Shown piece after piece: positions 43,549 to 52,993 of a stretch of DNA of 64,000 nt; within the stretch, counting starts at the first letter, position 1; every line of letters starts with the position of its first letter. The stretch comes from Deltaproteobacteria bacterium (lineage in GTDB: Bacteria > UBA10199 > JADGCS01), in the NCBI GenBank assembly GCA_024233595.1, contig JACKPK010000007.1, forward strand, positions 55,236 to 119,235, written 5' to 3'. Below the pieces are notes generated by a model that had not been told where the DNA came from, made no database searches, and was given only the letters and a program-made list of their open reading frames with translations. The translations under genes and the position numbers were made by a program.

Positions 43549-46524
43549 ATGTCACAAAGAGATAAAAAAAATCAATATTGGAGGAGCTTTGACGAAAAAG
43601 AACAATCTCCTGCATTTTTAAAGGAAGTCGAAGAAGAATTTGCAAATGGAATTCCTCCGGGAGTTGATGCTGAAACGCATGAACCATTGCCCGTAAGTCG
43701 CCGTGATTTTCTCAAGTATATGGGGTTTGGTTTAGCTAGTGTCGCAGCAGCTTGTTCACCAATTCCAACAGAGAAAGCTATTCCTTATCTGGTTCAGCCT
43801 GAGGAAATTGTGCCAGGGAAAGCCTATTGGTATGCATCAACTTGTTTTGGTTGTTCAAGTGCTTGTGGAATTTTAGTCAAAACTCGTGAAGGAAGACCTA
43901 TTAAAATTGAAGGCAATGCAGAAAGTGCCATCAATCAAGGTGGGTTGTGTGCCACTGGGCAAGCTAGTGTTTTAGAGCTTTACGATTCAGGGCGTCTGCA
44001 GGGGCCTCTTGATCAAGGTAAGAAAGTAGGTTGGGATAATTTAGACAAGGCTGTTTTAGCAAAATTGAATGAATTGCAAGATAGTCAAAAACAGATTGTT
44101 TTCTTAACAGGCACAATCACGAGCCCGACCTTAAAGAGCACAATTGATCAATTTTTATCAAAATACCCAAATGCCAAGCATGTTGTTTATGATGCCGTTT
44201 CTGCTTCTGGAATTTTAGATGCTCATGAATTCATTTTTGGCAAAAGAATCTTGCCTCATTATCGCTTTGATAAAGCACGCACAATTGTTAGCTTTGGTGC
44301 TGATTTTCTAGGAACGTGGATCTCTCCTGTTGAGTTTGCCAAACAGTTTTCTAGAGGACGAAAACTCGATCAGAAAAACATGTCACAATTGTACCAGTTT
44401 GAATCGGGGCTTAGCCTAACTGGAGCCAATGCAGACATTAGAGTGCCTCTTTTGCCCTCTCAAATTGACTCTTCCGTTTTAGGTCTATTGGAATGTATTG
44501 AAACAGGTGAAATAAAAAGTGCTCCTCAAGATAACGGCATCAGATCGCAGATAAAAAAAACAGCTGAAAATCTTAAAAAAAATAAGGGGCGTTCTTTAGT
44601 CGTATCAAATTCCAATGACATTGATGTTCAAAACATTGTTGTCCGTATAAATCAGATTTTAGGTAATTATGGTCATGCATTGAGAATTGATCAAGGCTCA
44701 AATCAGAAGAAAGGTCATGATAAATCTTTAGATCGTTTAGTCCATGATATGAAAAATGGGCAGGTTGAGGCTCTGTTTATTTATGGAAACAATCCTGCCT
44801 ACTCTTACTTTGATTCAAAGAGTTTTGTTGAAGGTCTTGAGAAGGTTTCATTAAAGGTTTCATTAGATAATAGAAACCATGAAACTGCACAACTTATGGA
44901 TTATCATGCCCCTGACCACCATTTTTTAGAGTCTTGGGGGGATTCAGAGCCTGTTGAAGGGGTTTTCCATATTTCTCAACCAACTATTCGTCCTGTGTAT
45001 TCAACACGTTCTATTGGAGAATCGTTGAACAATTGGATGGGTATTAAAGAGGACTATCAAGATACTGTGAAAAAGTATTGGGAAGATCAAGTTTTCCCTT
45101 ACTCTGGCCAATTGTTATTTGATTCTTTTTGGAAAAAATCAGTGCATGACGGTTGTTGTAAGACCAATCAGTTTAAACCCGTGAAGCAGAGGGATGCTGC
45201 TCAAGTCATCTCTGAGTCAGTAAAACAAATTCTAAAAAAATCTAAAATGCTTGAGTCCAAGCAAGGGTGGGAAATTCATCTTTATGAGAGTGTGGCTTTA
45301 AGAGATGGACAATCTGCAAACAATCCCTGGTTGCAAGAATTACCAGACCCTATCACTAAGCTAACCTGGGATAACGCTGCCAATATTTCGAGCAAAGATG
45401 CAAAGAAATTGAATGTCAAGCAAGGCGATGTGATTGCTATTAAAGTTAAAGGACGAACCTATAAACTTCCTGTTGTTATACAACCAGGCCAGGCCAGTGG
45501 AAGTATTTCTTTAGCGCTAGGGTATGGAAGAACAAAAGCGGGTAAAGTAGGTAATGGTGTGGGGCAGAATGTCTATGGAATGCTGAATGGTTCCAATGCA
45601 AATTGGAATTACTACGTGCAAAATGCTCTAGTCTCTACAACTGGTACAAGTGAAAAATTAGCACTTACGCAAACTCACTATTCGCTTGAAGGGCGTCCTA
45701 TTTTTAAAGATGCGACTTTAAATCAATATAAAAGTGATCCTGCAGCCGGTAATAAAGATCAAGTCGATTTGGTTATGTTGTGGGAACAGCATAAAACCGA
45801 AGGGCATTCATGGGGAATGGCTATTGATACAAACGCTTGTATTGGCTGTTCAGGTTGTATGGTAGGTTGTCAGTCCGAAAACAATGTGCCTGTTGTTGGG
45901 AAGGAAGAGGTTTATCACCGTCGCGAAATGAGTTGGATTCGCCTTGATCGTTACTACAAAGGAGATGAAGAAAATCCTGAAGTGGCTTTTCAGCCTATGA
46001 TGTGCCAGCACTGTGCGAATGCGCCCTGTGAGTCTGTTTGTCCAGTTTTAGCAACAGTTCATAGTGCTGATGGTTTAAATCAACAAGTTTACAATCGCTG
46101 TGTGGGAACTCGTTATTGTGCCAACAACTGTCCTTATAAAGTGAGGCGTTTTAACTGGTTTGATTACGCACATAATAAAAGCTTTGACTACTACATGAAT
46201 GATAATGCTGGAAAACTTGCTTTGAACCCCGATGTGGTGGTGAGAAGTCGTGGTGTAATGGAAAAGTGCTCCATGTGTGTTCAGCGGATTCAGGAGAAGA
46301 AGTTAGAGTATCGCAAGCAAGGTAAGCCTCTTAATTCAGATGATATTAAAGTGGCTTGCCAACAAAGTTGTCCCTCAGATGCCATTGTCTTTGGTGATTT
46401 GAATGATCCCAAAAGCCAAATTTCTAAGTTACTGCATAAAAATAAAAGAAGGTATCAGGTATTGGGTGAGTTAAATGTGAAACCAGCAGTCAACTATCTG
46501 ACCAAAATAAGGAATAAGGAATGA
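43549..46524 (+). CDS. actB: Alternative Complex III subunit ActB (molybdopterin-like fold plus iron-sulfur domain)
   Basis: 991 residues. A twin-arginine motif, SRRDFLKYMG, lies at about 50-59, preceded by a cytoplasmic tail. The middle (about 75-740) has the fold of molybdopterin oxidoreductases but is known to bind no cofactor in ACIII. The C-terminal part (about 755-960) carries four cysteine motifs, including CIGCSGCMVGC near 764, CQHCANAPCESVCP, CVGTRYCANNCP and CSMCVQRI, for four iron-sulfur clusters. The fused form is the usual ACIII type. It starts 9 bases after actA and its stop overlaps actC. Confidence 0.93.
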   Translation: MSQRDKKNQYWRSFDEKEQSPAFLKEVEEEFANGIPPGVDAETHEPLPVSRRDFLKYMGFGLASVAAACSPIPTEKAIPYLVQPEEIVPGKAYWYASTCFGCSSACGILVKTREGRPIKIEGNAESAINQGGLCATGQASVLELYDSGRLQGPLDQGKKVGWDNLDKAVLAKLNELQDSQKQIVFLTGTITSPTLKSTIDQFLSKYPNAKHVVYDAVSASGILDAHEFIFGKRILPHYRFDKARTIVSFGADFLGTWISPVEFAKQFSRGRKLDQKNMSQLYQFESGLSLTGANADIRVPLLPSQIDSSVLGLLECIETGEIKSAPQDNGIRSQIKKTAENLKKNKGRSLVVSNSNDIDVQNIVVRINQILGNYGHALRIDQGSNQKKGHDKSLDRLVHDMKNGQVEALFIYGNNPAYSYFDSKSFVEGLEKVSLKVSLDNRNHETAQLMDYHAPDHHFLESWGDSEPVEGVFHISQPTIRPVYSTRSIGESLNNWMGIKEDYQDTVKKYWEDQVFPYSGQLLFDSFWKKSVHDGCCKTNQFKPVKQRDAAQVISESVKQILKKSKMLESKQGWEIHLYESVALRDGQSANNPWLQELPDPITKLTWDNAANISSKDAKKLNVKQGDVIAIKVKGRTYKLPVVIQPGQASGSISLALGYGRTKAGKVGNGVGQNVYGMLNGSNANWNYYVQNALVSTTGTSEKLALTQTHYSLEGRPIFKDATLNQYKSDPAAGNKDQVDLVMLWEQHKTEGHSWGMAIDTNACIGCSGCMVGCQSENNVPVVGKEEVYHRREMSWIRLDRYYKGDEENPEVAFQPMMCQHCANAPCESVCPVLATVHSADGLNQQVYNRCVGTRYCANNCPYKVRRFNWFDYAHNKSFDYYMNDNAGKLALNPDVVVRSRGVMEKCSMCVQRIQEKKLEYRKQGKPLNSDDIKVACQQSCPSDAIVFGDLNDPKSQISKLLHKNKRRYQVLGELNVKPAVNYLTKIRNKE

Positions 46525-47894
46525 ATTGTGAAAAAGCATTTTTAGAAAAGCCTTTGATAGAGGGGAACAAATCTTTTTCCCAAATTTCTGATGAGATTTG
46601 CGCTCCAGTAGAGAGAAAGCCTGGTAAGTTATGGTATATTAGTTTTTTCTTTGCTGTGTCGGCCCTCACATTAGGGATTGTATTGGTCACTTATCAGATT
46701 TTGGTGGGGATAGGGACGTGGGGCCTCAATAAAACTGTTGGTTGGGCTTTCGATATTACAAACTTTGTATTTTGGGTGGGGATTGGTCATGCTGGGACTC
46801 TTATTTCTGCTATTCTTTTGTTATTTAGGCAGAAATGGCGAACATCAGTCAACCGTGCTGCTGAAGCAATGACTATTTTTGCTGTCATGTGTGCTGGAGT
46901 GTTTCCTATTATTCACATGGGGAGACCTTGGCTTGCATTTTGGACATTGCCTTACCCTAATTCACGTGGACCGTTATGGGTTAATTTCACATCCCCTTTA
47001 TTATGGGATGTTTTTGCTATTAGTACCTATTTTATCATTTCATTTGTGTTCTGGTACATTGGAATGGTTCCTGATCTAGCTACTTTAAGAGATAGAGCAA
47101 CTGGGAAGGTTAAAAAATTTGTATATGGTTTGTTTAGCCTTGGTTGGGATGGTTCTAGTCGAACTTGGCATCGTTATGAGATTTTATCGTTAATTTTAGC
47201 AGGTCTTGCAACTCCATTGGTTGTTTCTGTTCACACAATTGTAAGTATGGACTTTGCTACATCGGTAATACCAGGATGGCACACGACAATTTTCCCTCCC
47301 TACTTTGTTTGTGGAGCTGTTTTTTCCGGGTTCGCTATGGTTCTCACATTGATGATCATTACACGAAAAGTTCTCTCTTTAGAAGAGTACATTACGATGA
47401 AACACATAGATTGTATGTGCAAAATTGTTATTCTGACAGGCAGTATTGTCGGACTCGCGTACATGACTGAATTTTTTATCGCGTGGTATAGTGGCGTCGA
47501 GTACGAGCAATACGTTTTTATGAACAGAGCTAAAGGTCCTTATGCATGGGCCTACTGGACCATGGTGAGCTGTAATGTTATTTCTCCTCAGTTGTTGTGG
47601 TTTAAAAAAATACGGTCAAATCTAGTTTTTGTTTTTATGTTATCAATCGTTGTTAACATTGGAATGTGGTTTGAGAGATTTGTCATTATTGTCACATCAT
47701 TACATCGAGATTATTTGCCATCAAGTTGGGCTATGTACACACCGACTTTCGTTGAGGTTGGGGAGTTCATTGGTAGCTTTGGTTTGTTTTTCACCTGTTT
47801 TTTACTTTTTGCTAGGTTTTTGCCCGTTGTGAATATGGCAGAGGTTAAAGGAGTGCTCAATGTTGGTAGAAAAACAGAAGGAGCTCATGATTAG
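46521..47894 (+). CDS. actC: Alternative Complex III subunit ActC (NrfD-like, quinol-binding)
   Basis: 457 residues with about ten membrane helices, of the NrfD/PsrC-like family. GIGHAGTLISAILLLFRQKW and CAGVFPIIHMGRPW are typical, as is HTIVSMDFATSVIPGWH in the second half. It binds quinol and, in known complexes, a proton pathway lies here. ATGA overlap with actB. Confidence 0.94.
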   Translation: MNCEKAFLEKPLIEGNKSFSQISDEICAPVERKPGKLWYISFFFAVSALTLGIVLVTYQILVGIGTWGLNKTVGWAFDITNFVFWVGIGHAGTLISAILLLFRQKWRTSVNRAAEAMTIFAVMCAGVFPIIHMGRPWLAFWTLPYPNSRGPLWVNFTSPLLWDVFAISTYFIISFVFWYIGMVPDLATLRDRATGKVKKFVYGLFSLGWDGSSRTWHRYEILSLILAGLATPLVVSVHTIVSMDFATSVIPGWHTTIFPPYFVCGAVFSGFAMVLTLMIITRKVLSLEEYITMKHIDCMCKIVILTGSIVGLAYMTEFFIAWYSGVEYEQYVFMNRAKGPYAWAYWTMVSCNVISPQLLWFKKIRSNLVFVFMLSIVVNIGMWFERFVIIVTSLHRDYLPSSWAMYTPTFVEVGEFIGSFGLFFTCFLLFARFLPVVNMAEVKGVLNVGRKTEGAHD

Positions 47895-48420
47895 TATGAA
47901 AAATAGAAAGAAATATTTAATCGGTATTTTTCAAGATGAAGACATGATTTTAAATGCTGTTAAGTCAGTGTGTAAAGCGGGCATTTCTATATTTGATGTG
48001 TTTTCTCCTTATGCAGTGCATGGCCTAGATGAGGCTATGGGGATTAAGAGGTCAAGGCTTCCTATTGTGACTTTTTTAGCAGGTTTGACAGGAGGCCTAT
48101 TGGCCATGCTTTTGCAATTATGGGTTTTTAATATTGATTGGCCTATTATTGTTGGGGGTAAGCCTTTCAATGCTGTGCCGGCCTTTATTCCCATTGCATT
48201 TGAACTGACAGTGTTGGTGGGGGGGCTGGTGACTGTGGCCGCATTTTTATTTAGAAGTCGATTGGGGCCCGGGGCAACTCCAAAACTCTTTGACAGTGAG
48301 GTCACAAACAAAAACTTTGTTTTAGCTATAGAACAAAAAGACGCTTCACTTGATATAAACAAGGTTAAGGAAATGCTGATTACTTTGGGTGCTACTGAGG
48401 TAAAGGAGAAAGAGGTATAA
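47887..48420 (+). CDS. actD: Alternative Complex III subunit ActD (DUF3341)
   Basis: 177 residues from the ATG at 47887, which overlaps the actC stop; an ATG at 47896 is nearly as good. Two membrane helices (about 53-75 and 97-118) are joined by a loop and flanked by a cytoplasmic N-terminal domain (YLIGIFQDEDMILNAV) in the style of the DUF3341 family. It is the fourth ACIII subunit. The start of actE follows 2 bases after its stop. Confidence 0.9.
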   Translation: MISMKNRKKYLIGIFQDEDMILNAVKSVCKAGISIFDVFSPYAVHGLDEAMGIKRSRLPIVTFLAGLTGGLLAMLLQLWVFNIDWPIIVGGKPFNAVPAFIPIAFELTVLVGGLVTVAAFLFRSRLGPGATPKLFDSEVTNKNFVLAIEQKDASLDINKVKEMLITLGATEVKEKEV

Positions 48421-48422
48421 AA

Positions 48423-48938
48423 ATGAAAAATCTCGTTTCTCTTATTGTTCTTGTAGTTCTTTCGGTATTTTCATCATCTTGTGAGAAAAATACAAAAGAG
48501 CCTGGTTACCAAATCAATTTTTTAAATGATATGGTCGAACCAGTGCCTTATGAATATTATACTGAAAACGCCACATTCAAGAATGGTGTTACAGCTCAAA
48601 CACCTCCCGAGGGAACTATCTATAGAGGTGGTTTGGTGAAAGGTGCAGAACAAAACCCGGTCGACTATACCAAACAAGTGCTTCAAAGAGGGCAGTTTGT
48701 TTACAAGAATTATTGTTTAGTTTGTCATGGAAAAACGGGAGAAGGGGATGGACCTCTTATCCCAAAATTTCCTAATCCACCCGACTTTAAATCTAAACGA
48801 CTATTAAAGCTAACAGATCGAGAAATCTTTGATGTGATAAGCGAAGGCAAAGGGGATATGCCAGGTCATGCAGGACAAATTGAACCTATAGATCGTTGGA
48901 AGCTGATATTTTATGTAAGAGAGCTACAAGGGGAGTGA
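48423..48938 (+). CDS. actE: Alternative Complex III subunit ActE, lipoprotein monohaem cytochrome c
   Basis: 171 residues. The signal peptide ends in a lipobox-like FSSSC with the lipid cysteine at 20. One haem site, CLVCH at 98-102, followed by GKTGEGDGP, and a methionine in GDMPGHAG as the likely sixth ligand. PYEYYTEN and the TPPEGTIYRG segment are typical of ActE. It is probably the exit of electrons from ACIII to a soluble carrier. Confidence 0.92.
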   Translation: MKNLVSLIVLVVLSVFSSSCEKNTKEPGYQINFLNDMVEPVPYEYYTENATFKNGVTAQTPPEGTIYRGGLVKGAEQNPVDYTKQVLQRGQFVYKNYCLVCHGKTGEGDGPLIPKFPNPPDFKSKRLLKLTDREIFDVISEGKGDMPGHAGQIEPIDRWKLIFYVRELQGE

Positions 48939-49014
48939 CTGCAAATGAGTGCGAGAGCGAAGTCGAATAAGTGTGTTAGTCAGATAGGAGTATAAAGCGA
49001 ATACGTGGAGCTTT

Positions 49015-50202
49015 ATGTCAAAAGTAATGAATAATAATAATCAAAGAACATTTATTTTTAAGTCATCCTATAAAAGGGGGGCATGGATTCTGATTGCCAT
49101 AGGCTTGATTGGCACACTGGCAGGGTTTCTGCTCAACCCAACACAAGCCTGGGCAAATTTTTTGCTCAATAATGTTTACTTTATAACTTTATCTGTATGT
49201 GGCTTGTTTTTTGTAGCGCTGCAATATGTTTCGGGTGCTAGCTGGAGTGAAGTTTTAAGAAGAATTCCAGAAGCAATGGCTGCTTATATACCCATTGGCG
49301 GCATATTAATGTTGTTTCTATTTTTTGGAATGCATTCGTTGTTTCATTGGTCGCATCATGAGGTTGTGGTTAACGACCCAATTCTTTCAGGAAAAGAGCC
49401 ATATTTAAATGTATCCTTTTATTTTATTCGATTACTTTTCATAGTTCTAACGTGGAGTCTTTTTTCAGTATGGATTCGATCTAATTCAATAAAGCAAGAA
49501 AAGTTTAGAAACCTTCGCTTCTATCAAACAAATATTGGTGTCTCGGCTTTGTTTATGATCTTTTTCGCTGTTACTGTTTCAATGGCGAGTTTTGACTGGC
49601 TGATGTCGTTAGATCCGCATTGGTATAGCACAATTTTTGCTATTTATAATTTTTCAGGTTTATTTGTCAGCGGTTTGTCGGTGATAACTATAATAGCCTA
49701 CTTCTTAAGCTCCAAAAAAATTCTTCCGGAAATCAATGAGAATCATTTTCATGACTTAGGAAAATATCTATTAGCCTTTACTACTTTTTGGGCTTACATA
49801 TGGTATTCTCAATTTGTTTTGATTTGGTATGGTAACATACCGGAAGAAACAATATATTTTGTCCAAAGACTAAAGGGAGACTGGACCTGGTTGTTTTATA
49901 CTAATTTATTAATAAATTTTGTAATTCCATTTTTTATACTGCTTCCTCGGGCAAGCAAAAGAAGTGGTGCTATGATTATGAGAGTGAGTGTGCTTTTACT
50001 GGTTGGAAGGTGGCTTGATCTTTATCTTATGATAGCACCTAGTACATTGGGAAAAGAAGCTTCAATAGGATTGATTGAAGTGTCAATGGCACTAGGTTTT
50101 GCAGGTTTATTCATACTTATCGTAGGTAGAGCCCTAAGTAAAAGATCTGTATTACCTCCTGATTCGCCTATTCTTCAAAGGAGCATACATTTTCATCAAT
50201 AG
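49015..50202 (+). CDS. actF: Alternative Complex III subunit ActF
   Basis: 395 residues with about ten membrane helices; ATG preceded by GGAG. It is related to ActC and has the features of ActF, with HSLFHWSHH near 107-115, TVSMASFDWLMSLDPHWYST near 185-205 and YSQFVLIWYGNIPEETIYF near 262. It completes the six-subunit set. A 76-base gap separates it from actE, with no obvious promoter. Oxidase genes, which often follow actF, are absent here. Confidence 0.92.
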   Translation: MSKVMNNNNQRTFIFKSSYKRGAWILIAIGLIGTLAGFLLNPTQAWANFLLNNVYFITLSVCGLFFVALQYVSGASWSEVLRRIPEAMAAYIPIGGILMLFLFFGMHSLFHWSHHEVVVNDPILSGKEPYLNVSFYFIRLLFIVLTWSLFSVWIRSNSIKQEKFRNLRFYQTNIGVSALFMIFFAVTVSMASFDWLMSLDPHWYSTIFAIYNFSGLFVSGLSVITIIAYFLSSKKILPEINENHFHDLGKYLLAFTTFWAYIWYSQFVLIWYGNIPEETIYFVQRLKGDWTWLFYTNLLINFVIPFFILLPRASKRSGAMIMRVSVLLLVGRWLDLYLMIAPSTLGKEASIGLIEVSMALGFAGLFILIVGRALSKRSVLPPDSPILQRSIHFHQ

Positions 50203-50219
50203 AAGGAAATTAAGAATTT

Positions 50220-50891
50220 ATGATTGAACCAAATGATCCAATTTATCGCAATGTAGAAAATGATTTAAAAGAGGGAGAGATCATGTCTCCTATGGATCCT
50301 CCCAAAATATATGATATGCCAAAGCAGGAGGAATATTCATTTGATGACTATGCTGAACCCATTAAAGTTTTACTGAAAGAACACGAAGATTATTTAGAAG
50401 TTTTGAATGACTTTGAAACACATCTTATGTTTTTTCGTGGAAACGAATATGAGTTTACTCCAGAAATATCTAATTCCTTTAAAAAATTCTTCAAATTTAT
50501 GGATGAACACACAGTCCCCCATAACGAAAAGGAAGAAAAAGCTCTTTTTCCACTTTTGCGATCACGTCTGATTGAAGTTGGGGAATGCAGTCCTGGAATG
50601 AACAAAACCACCCCTACAGATGTTATGGAAGGTGAGCATCTTCAGGTAGCTCAAGCTAGCTATCTTGTTTTTAACTTGCTTGGTTTGGGTTCAAAACTTC
50701 CTGATCAAAATTCCAGAAAAATTGTTTTTCAAAATGCTGTGGAGCAAGCGCGTGAAATTGTAGAAACAATGAAAGTTCATATTTATAAAGAGAATAATGT
50801 TTTATTCCCCCTGGCACAGAAACATCTTCGAGACGATGAATGGACTGCTATCGGGGAAAAAATGGGGCTGGATAGTAATTTTACAGTATAG
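50220..50891 (+). CDS. hemerythrin-domain protein
   Basis: 223 residues. Diiron-type residues are spread over a helical HHE domain: LLKEHEDYL, DEHTVPHNEKEEKALFPLL, EGEHLQVA and KVHIYKENNVLFPLA. The first 45 residues are an acidic, proline-containing extension with no recognisable domain. The role could be binding of oxygen or NO near the respiratory complexes; not testable by sequence. It follows actF by 17 bases and the next gene starts close after, so the two belong to the same transcript. Confidence 0.85.
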   Translation: MIEPNDPIYRNVENDLKEGEIMSPMDPPKIYDMPKQEEYSFDDYAEPIKVLLKEHEDYLEVLNDFETHLMFFRGNEYEFTPEISNSFKKFFKFMDEHTVPHNEKEEKALFPLLRSRLIEVGECSPGMNKTTPTDVMEGEHLQVAQASYLVFNLLGLGSKLPDQNSRKIVFQNAVEQAREIVETMKVHIYKENNVLFPLAQKHLRDDEWTAIGEKMGLDSNFTV

Positions 50892-50902
50892 TGGAGGCGG
50901 TA

Positions 50903-51265
50903 ATGAGTAATAGTTCAAAAATTGTTTATTCTTGCTCAGGTTGCTCCAGTGCTGCTCAAATGGCAAATGATATTGCAGTTAAACTTGATCGCGAGAAAAT
51001 TGCTGAAATGTCTTGCATTGCGGGTGTTGGTGGCAATGTTCCTTCTTTAGTAAGAAAAGCAAAAAAGGCGTCTCATATTATTGCTATTGATGGTTGCCCG
51101 CTTCATTGTGTTGTGCAGTGTTTAAAAGCCCATCATCTTGAGCCCACAATACATTTTGATCTGTCTGCTCTTGGAGTTAAAAAAGAACTGCATGAAGATT
51201 ATTGTTTAAATGAGTTTGAAGAAGCTTATGATCATTGTGTTTCTGAAGTAGAAAGTAATCTTTAG
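50903..51265 (+). CDS. DGC-type cysteine-rich putative zinc-binding protein
   Basis: 120 residues from the ATG at 50903, preceded by GGAGG. CSGCSSAAQMANDIA at 11-25, ISCI-like MSCIAGVGGN near 40, and the signature DGCPLHCVVQC near 68-78 match the DGC-domain family of putative metal-binding proteins. The function of the family is not established. Its pairing with the hemerythrin protein suggests a shared role in redox or NO stress; it converges with the NorR gene, with 8 bases between the stops. Confidence 0.85.
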   Translation: MSNSSKIVYSCSGCSSAAQMANDIAVKLDREKIAEMSCIAGVGGNVPSLVRKAKKASHIIAIDGCPLHCVVQCLKAHHLEPTIHFDLSALGVKKELHEDYCLNEFEEAYDHCVSEVESNL

Positions 51266-51273
51266 AGATCGTT

Positions 51274-52833
51274 CTAGATAATTTCCAATTTTTTCGCCAA
51301 ATTGTATAGGTTCGATCGATGCATTCTCAATATTTGCGCGGCTTTTGACCAGTTGTGATCTGCGTTGTCATATGTTTTTTGAATAAGTTTTTTTTCAAAA
51401 TCTTTCACGGCATCCCGAAATGATAGTGTTGTGATATCATTGTCAGACAAAGTTTTATCTAGTTTTAGACTTGGCTTGTTGCCATTTGTTGGTAAATAAG
51501 ATTTTATATCATTTGTTTTAATGTTGAGATGAGGTGAATGAGTTTCAAAACCTCGATCATGGTGAGCCTTCAAAATAGCTCTCGATAACGTATTTTTTAG
51601 TTCCCTAACATTGCCTGGCCAATCGTATTGTTGAAAAAGAGCCATTGCTTCTTTGTCAATTCGAACAGGCTTCGTGTTCAATTTTCTACTATAAATATCT
51701 TTGAAGTATGAAATCAGTACAGGAATATCTTCTTTTCGGTTTTTCAAAGTAGGAACATAAAGAGGGTACCCCCCTAAACGATGATATAAATCCGCTCTAA
51801 AATGCTTTTCTTCAATCTCTTTTAAAAGATTTCTGTTGGTTGCAGAAATGATTCTTACATCAACCTTGATAATTTTGTCTGATCCAACTCTTTGAATTTC
51901 TCCTTCCTGAATGGCTCGCAATAATTTGGGTTGGATTGAAAGAGGGAGTTCGCCGATTTCATCAAGAAATAGAGTGCCTTCGTGAGCTAGCTGAAATTTT
52001 CCCATTCGATCAGAGGAGGCGCCAGTAAAAGCCCCTCTCGTATGACCAAAGAGTTCACTTTCAGCAATAGATTCTGGTAATGCGGCACAGTTCACATAGA
52101 TTAGGGATTTTGACGCCCTCTGACTATTATAGTGAACAGATCTAGCAACAACTTCCTTTCCAACACCAGTATCGCCCTGGATCAAAACAGGAAAATCCGA
52201 TGCCGAAACAATTTGAATATGTTTCTTTATATTTTCAATCTCTTCAGAAACACCGAGAAGAGGAGCTGTGTATTTACTGTTAGCTTCTTTTAAGAGACGT
52301 CTGCTAAATTCCAAACTATCTTTTGCTTTTTGCTCTGTCTCTTCAATCAATTTTGCTGTTTGTAGAGTGGCCCCAGCCATCGCCCCAATAAATTGTAAGG
52401 TTTCTATTCTTAGGTCGTCGAATTGATGAGGTTTCAATGAATCTACCGTGAGAATGCCCACCACTTCATTATTAACAATAAGTGGGCATCCCAAGCATGA
52501 ATGAACATCCAAGTGTTGAATATTTTTGTTGTCGATAAGATTGTCAAAAGGGTCTGGTAAATCAGAGTTATGTGGAAAAACAGTTGGTTTTTTAGAAGTA
52601 ACAATCGCTTCTAATCGAGGGTGATCTTTTAAGCAAAAAATCTGATTTTCAATTGAAGGTACCAAACCTTTGTACGCTAAAACACTGTAGTTACCATCTC
52701 TTTTTTCAAGCAAACAAGCAGCGTCGCAAGGGATGAGTTCTAACACATGCTTCAATAAGACCTGATAACGATCATTTGATTGCATCGCCGAAGTTAAATT
52801 AAGGGCTAGCCCCAATAGATTTTCATTATTCAT
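51274..52833 (-). CDS. norR: NorR-like sigma-54-dependent NO-responsive activator
   Basis: 519 residues from the ATG at 52833; a TTG at 52854 is in frame but lacks support. Order: GAF domain (about 15-165) for NO sensing, an AAA+ domain with Walker A GDTGVGKEVVA, the sigma-54 contact loop GAFTGA and Walker B LFLDEIGEL, then a Fis-type helix-turn-helix at the end (AAQILRMHRSNLYNLAKKL). It is divergent from ric-norZ, which has a matching sigma-54 promoter. NO sensing is inferred from this context; the GAF iron ligands were not checked by alignment. Confidence 0.88.
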   Translation of the reverse strand: MNNENLLGLALNLTSAMQSNDRYQVLLKHVLELIPCDAACLLEKRDGNYSVLAYKGLVPSIENQIFCLKDHPRLEAIVTSKKPTVFPHNSDLPDPFDNLIDNKNIQHLDVHSCLGCPLIVNNEVVGILTVDSLKPHQFDDLRIETLQFIGAMAGATLQTAKLIEETEQKAKDSLEFSRRLLKEANSKYTAPLLGVSEEIENIKKHIQIVSASDFPVLIQGDTGVGKEVVARSVHYNSQRASKSLIYVNCAALPESIAESELFGHTRGAFTGASSDRMGKFQLAHEGTLFLDEIGELPLSIQPKLLRAIQEGEIQRVGSDKIIKVDVRIISATNRNLLKEIEEKHFRADLYHRLGGYPLYVPTLKNRKEDIPVLISYFKDIYSRKLNTKPVRIDKEAMALFQQYDWPGNVRELKNTLSRAILKAHHDRGFETHSPHLNIKTNDIKSYLPTNGNKPSLKLDKTLSDNDITTLSFRDAVKDFEKKLIQKTYDNADHNWSKAAQILRMHRSNLYNLAKKLEII

Positions 52834-52934
52834 GCTGTTAAATTTATAACGCAAGAATATTTTTCACAACATTAAATTGTTATATATTTTACAGCATTCT
52901 AATTTAATACCTTGTTTTTACTATAATATTTAGT

Positions 52935-52950
52935 TGGCACATGGATTGCT
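52935..52950 (+). promoter_or_regulatory. sigma-54 promoter of the ric-norZ operon
   Basis: TGGCAC-N5-TTGCT agrees fully with the -24/-12 consensus, with GG at 52936-52937 and GC at 52948-52949. Transcription should start near 52960, about 34 bases before the ric ATG. The divergent NorR-like protein is the obvious activator; no clear GT-N7-AC operator set was found in the 100-base gap. Confidence 0.88.
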
Positions 52951-52993
52951 TATTGTAAACGTGAAATCTCTAAACAATGAAAGGAGCTTTGCC

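Noticed and set aside
52885..52915. ATTAAATT ... AATTTAAT inverted repeat between norR and ric
   Set aside because: Built only of A and T with a long spacer in an AT-rich gap, so it can arise by chance; it also does not match the NorR operator pattern.
52934..52993. Longer reading of the RIC protein
   Set aside because: The extra codons overlap the sigma-54 promoter, and the extension has no homology to the family.
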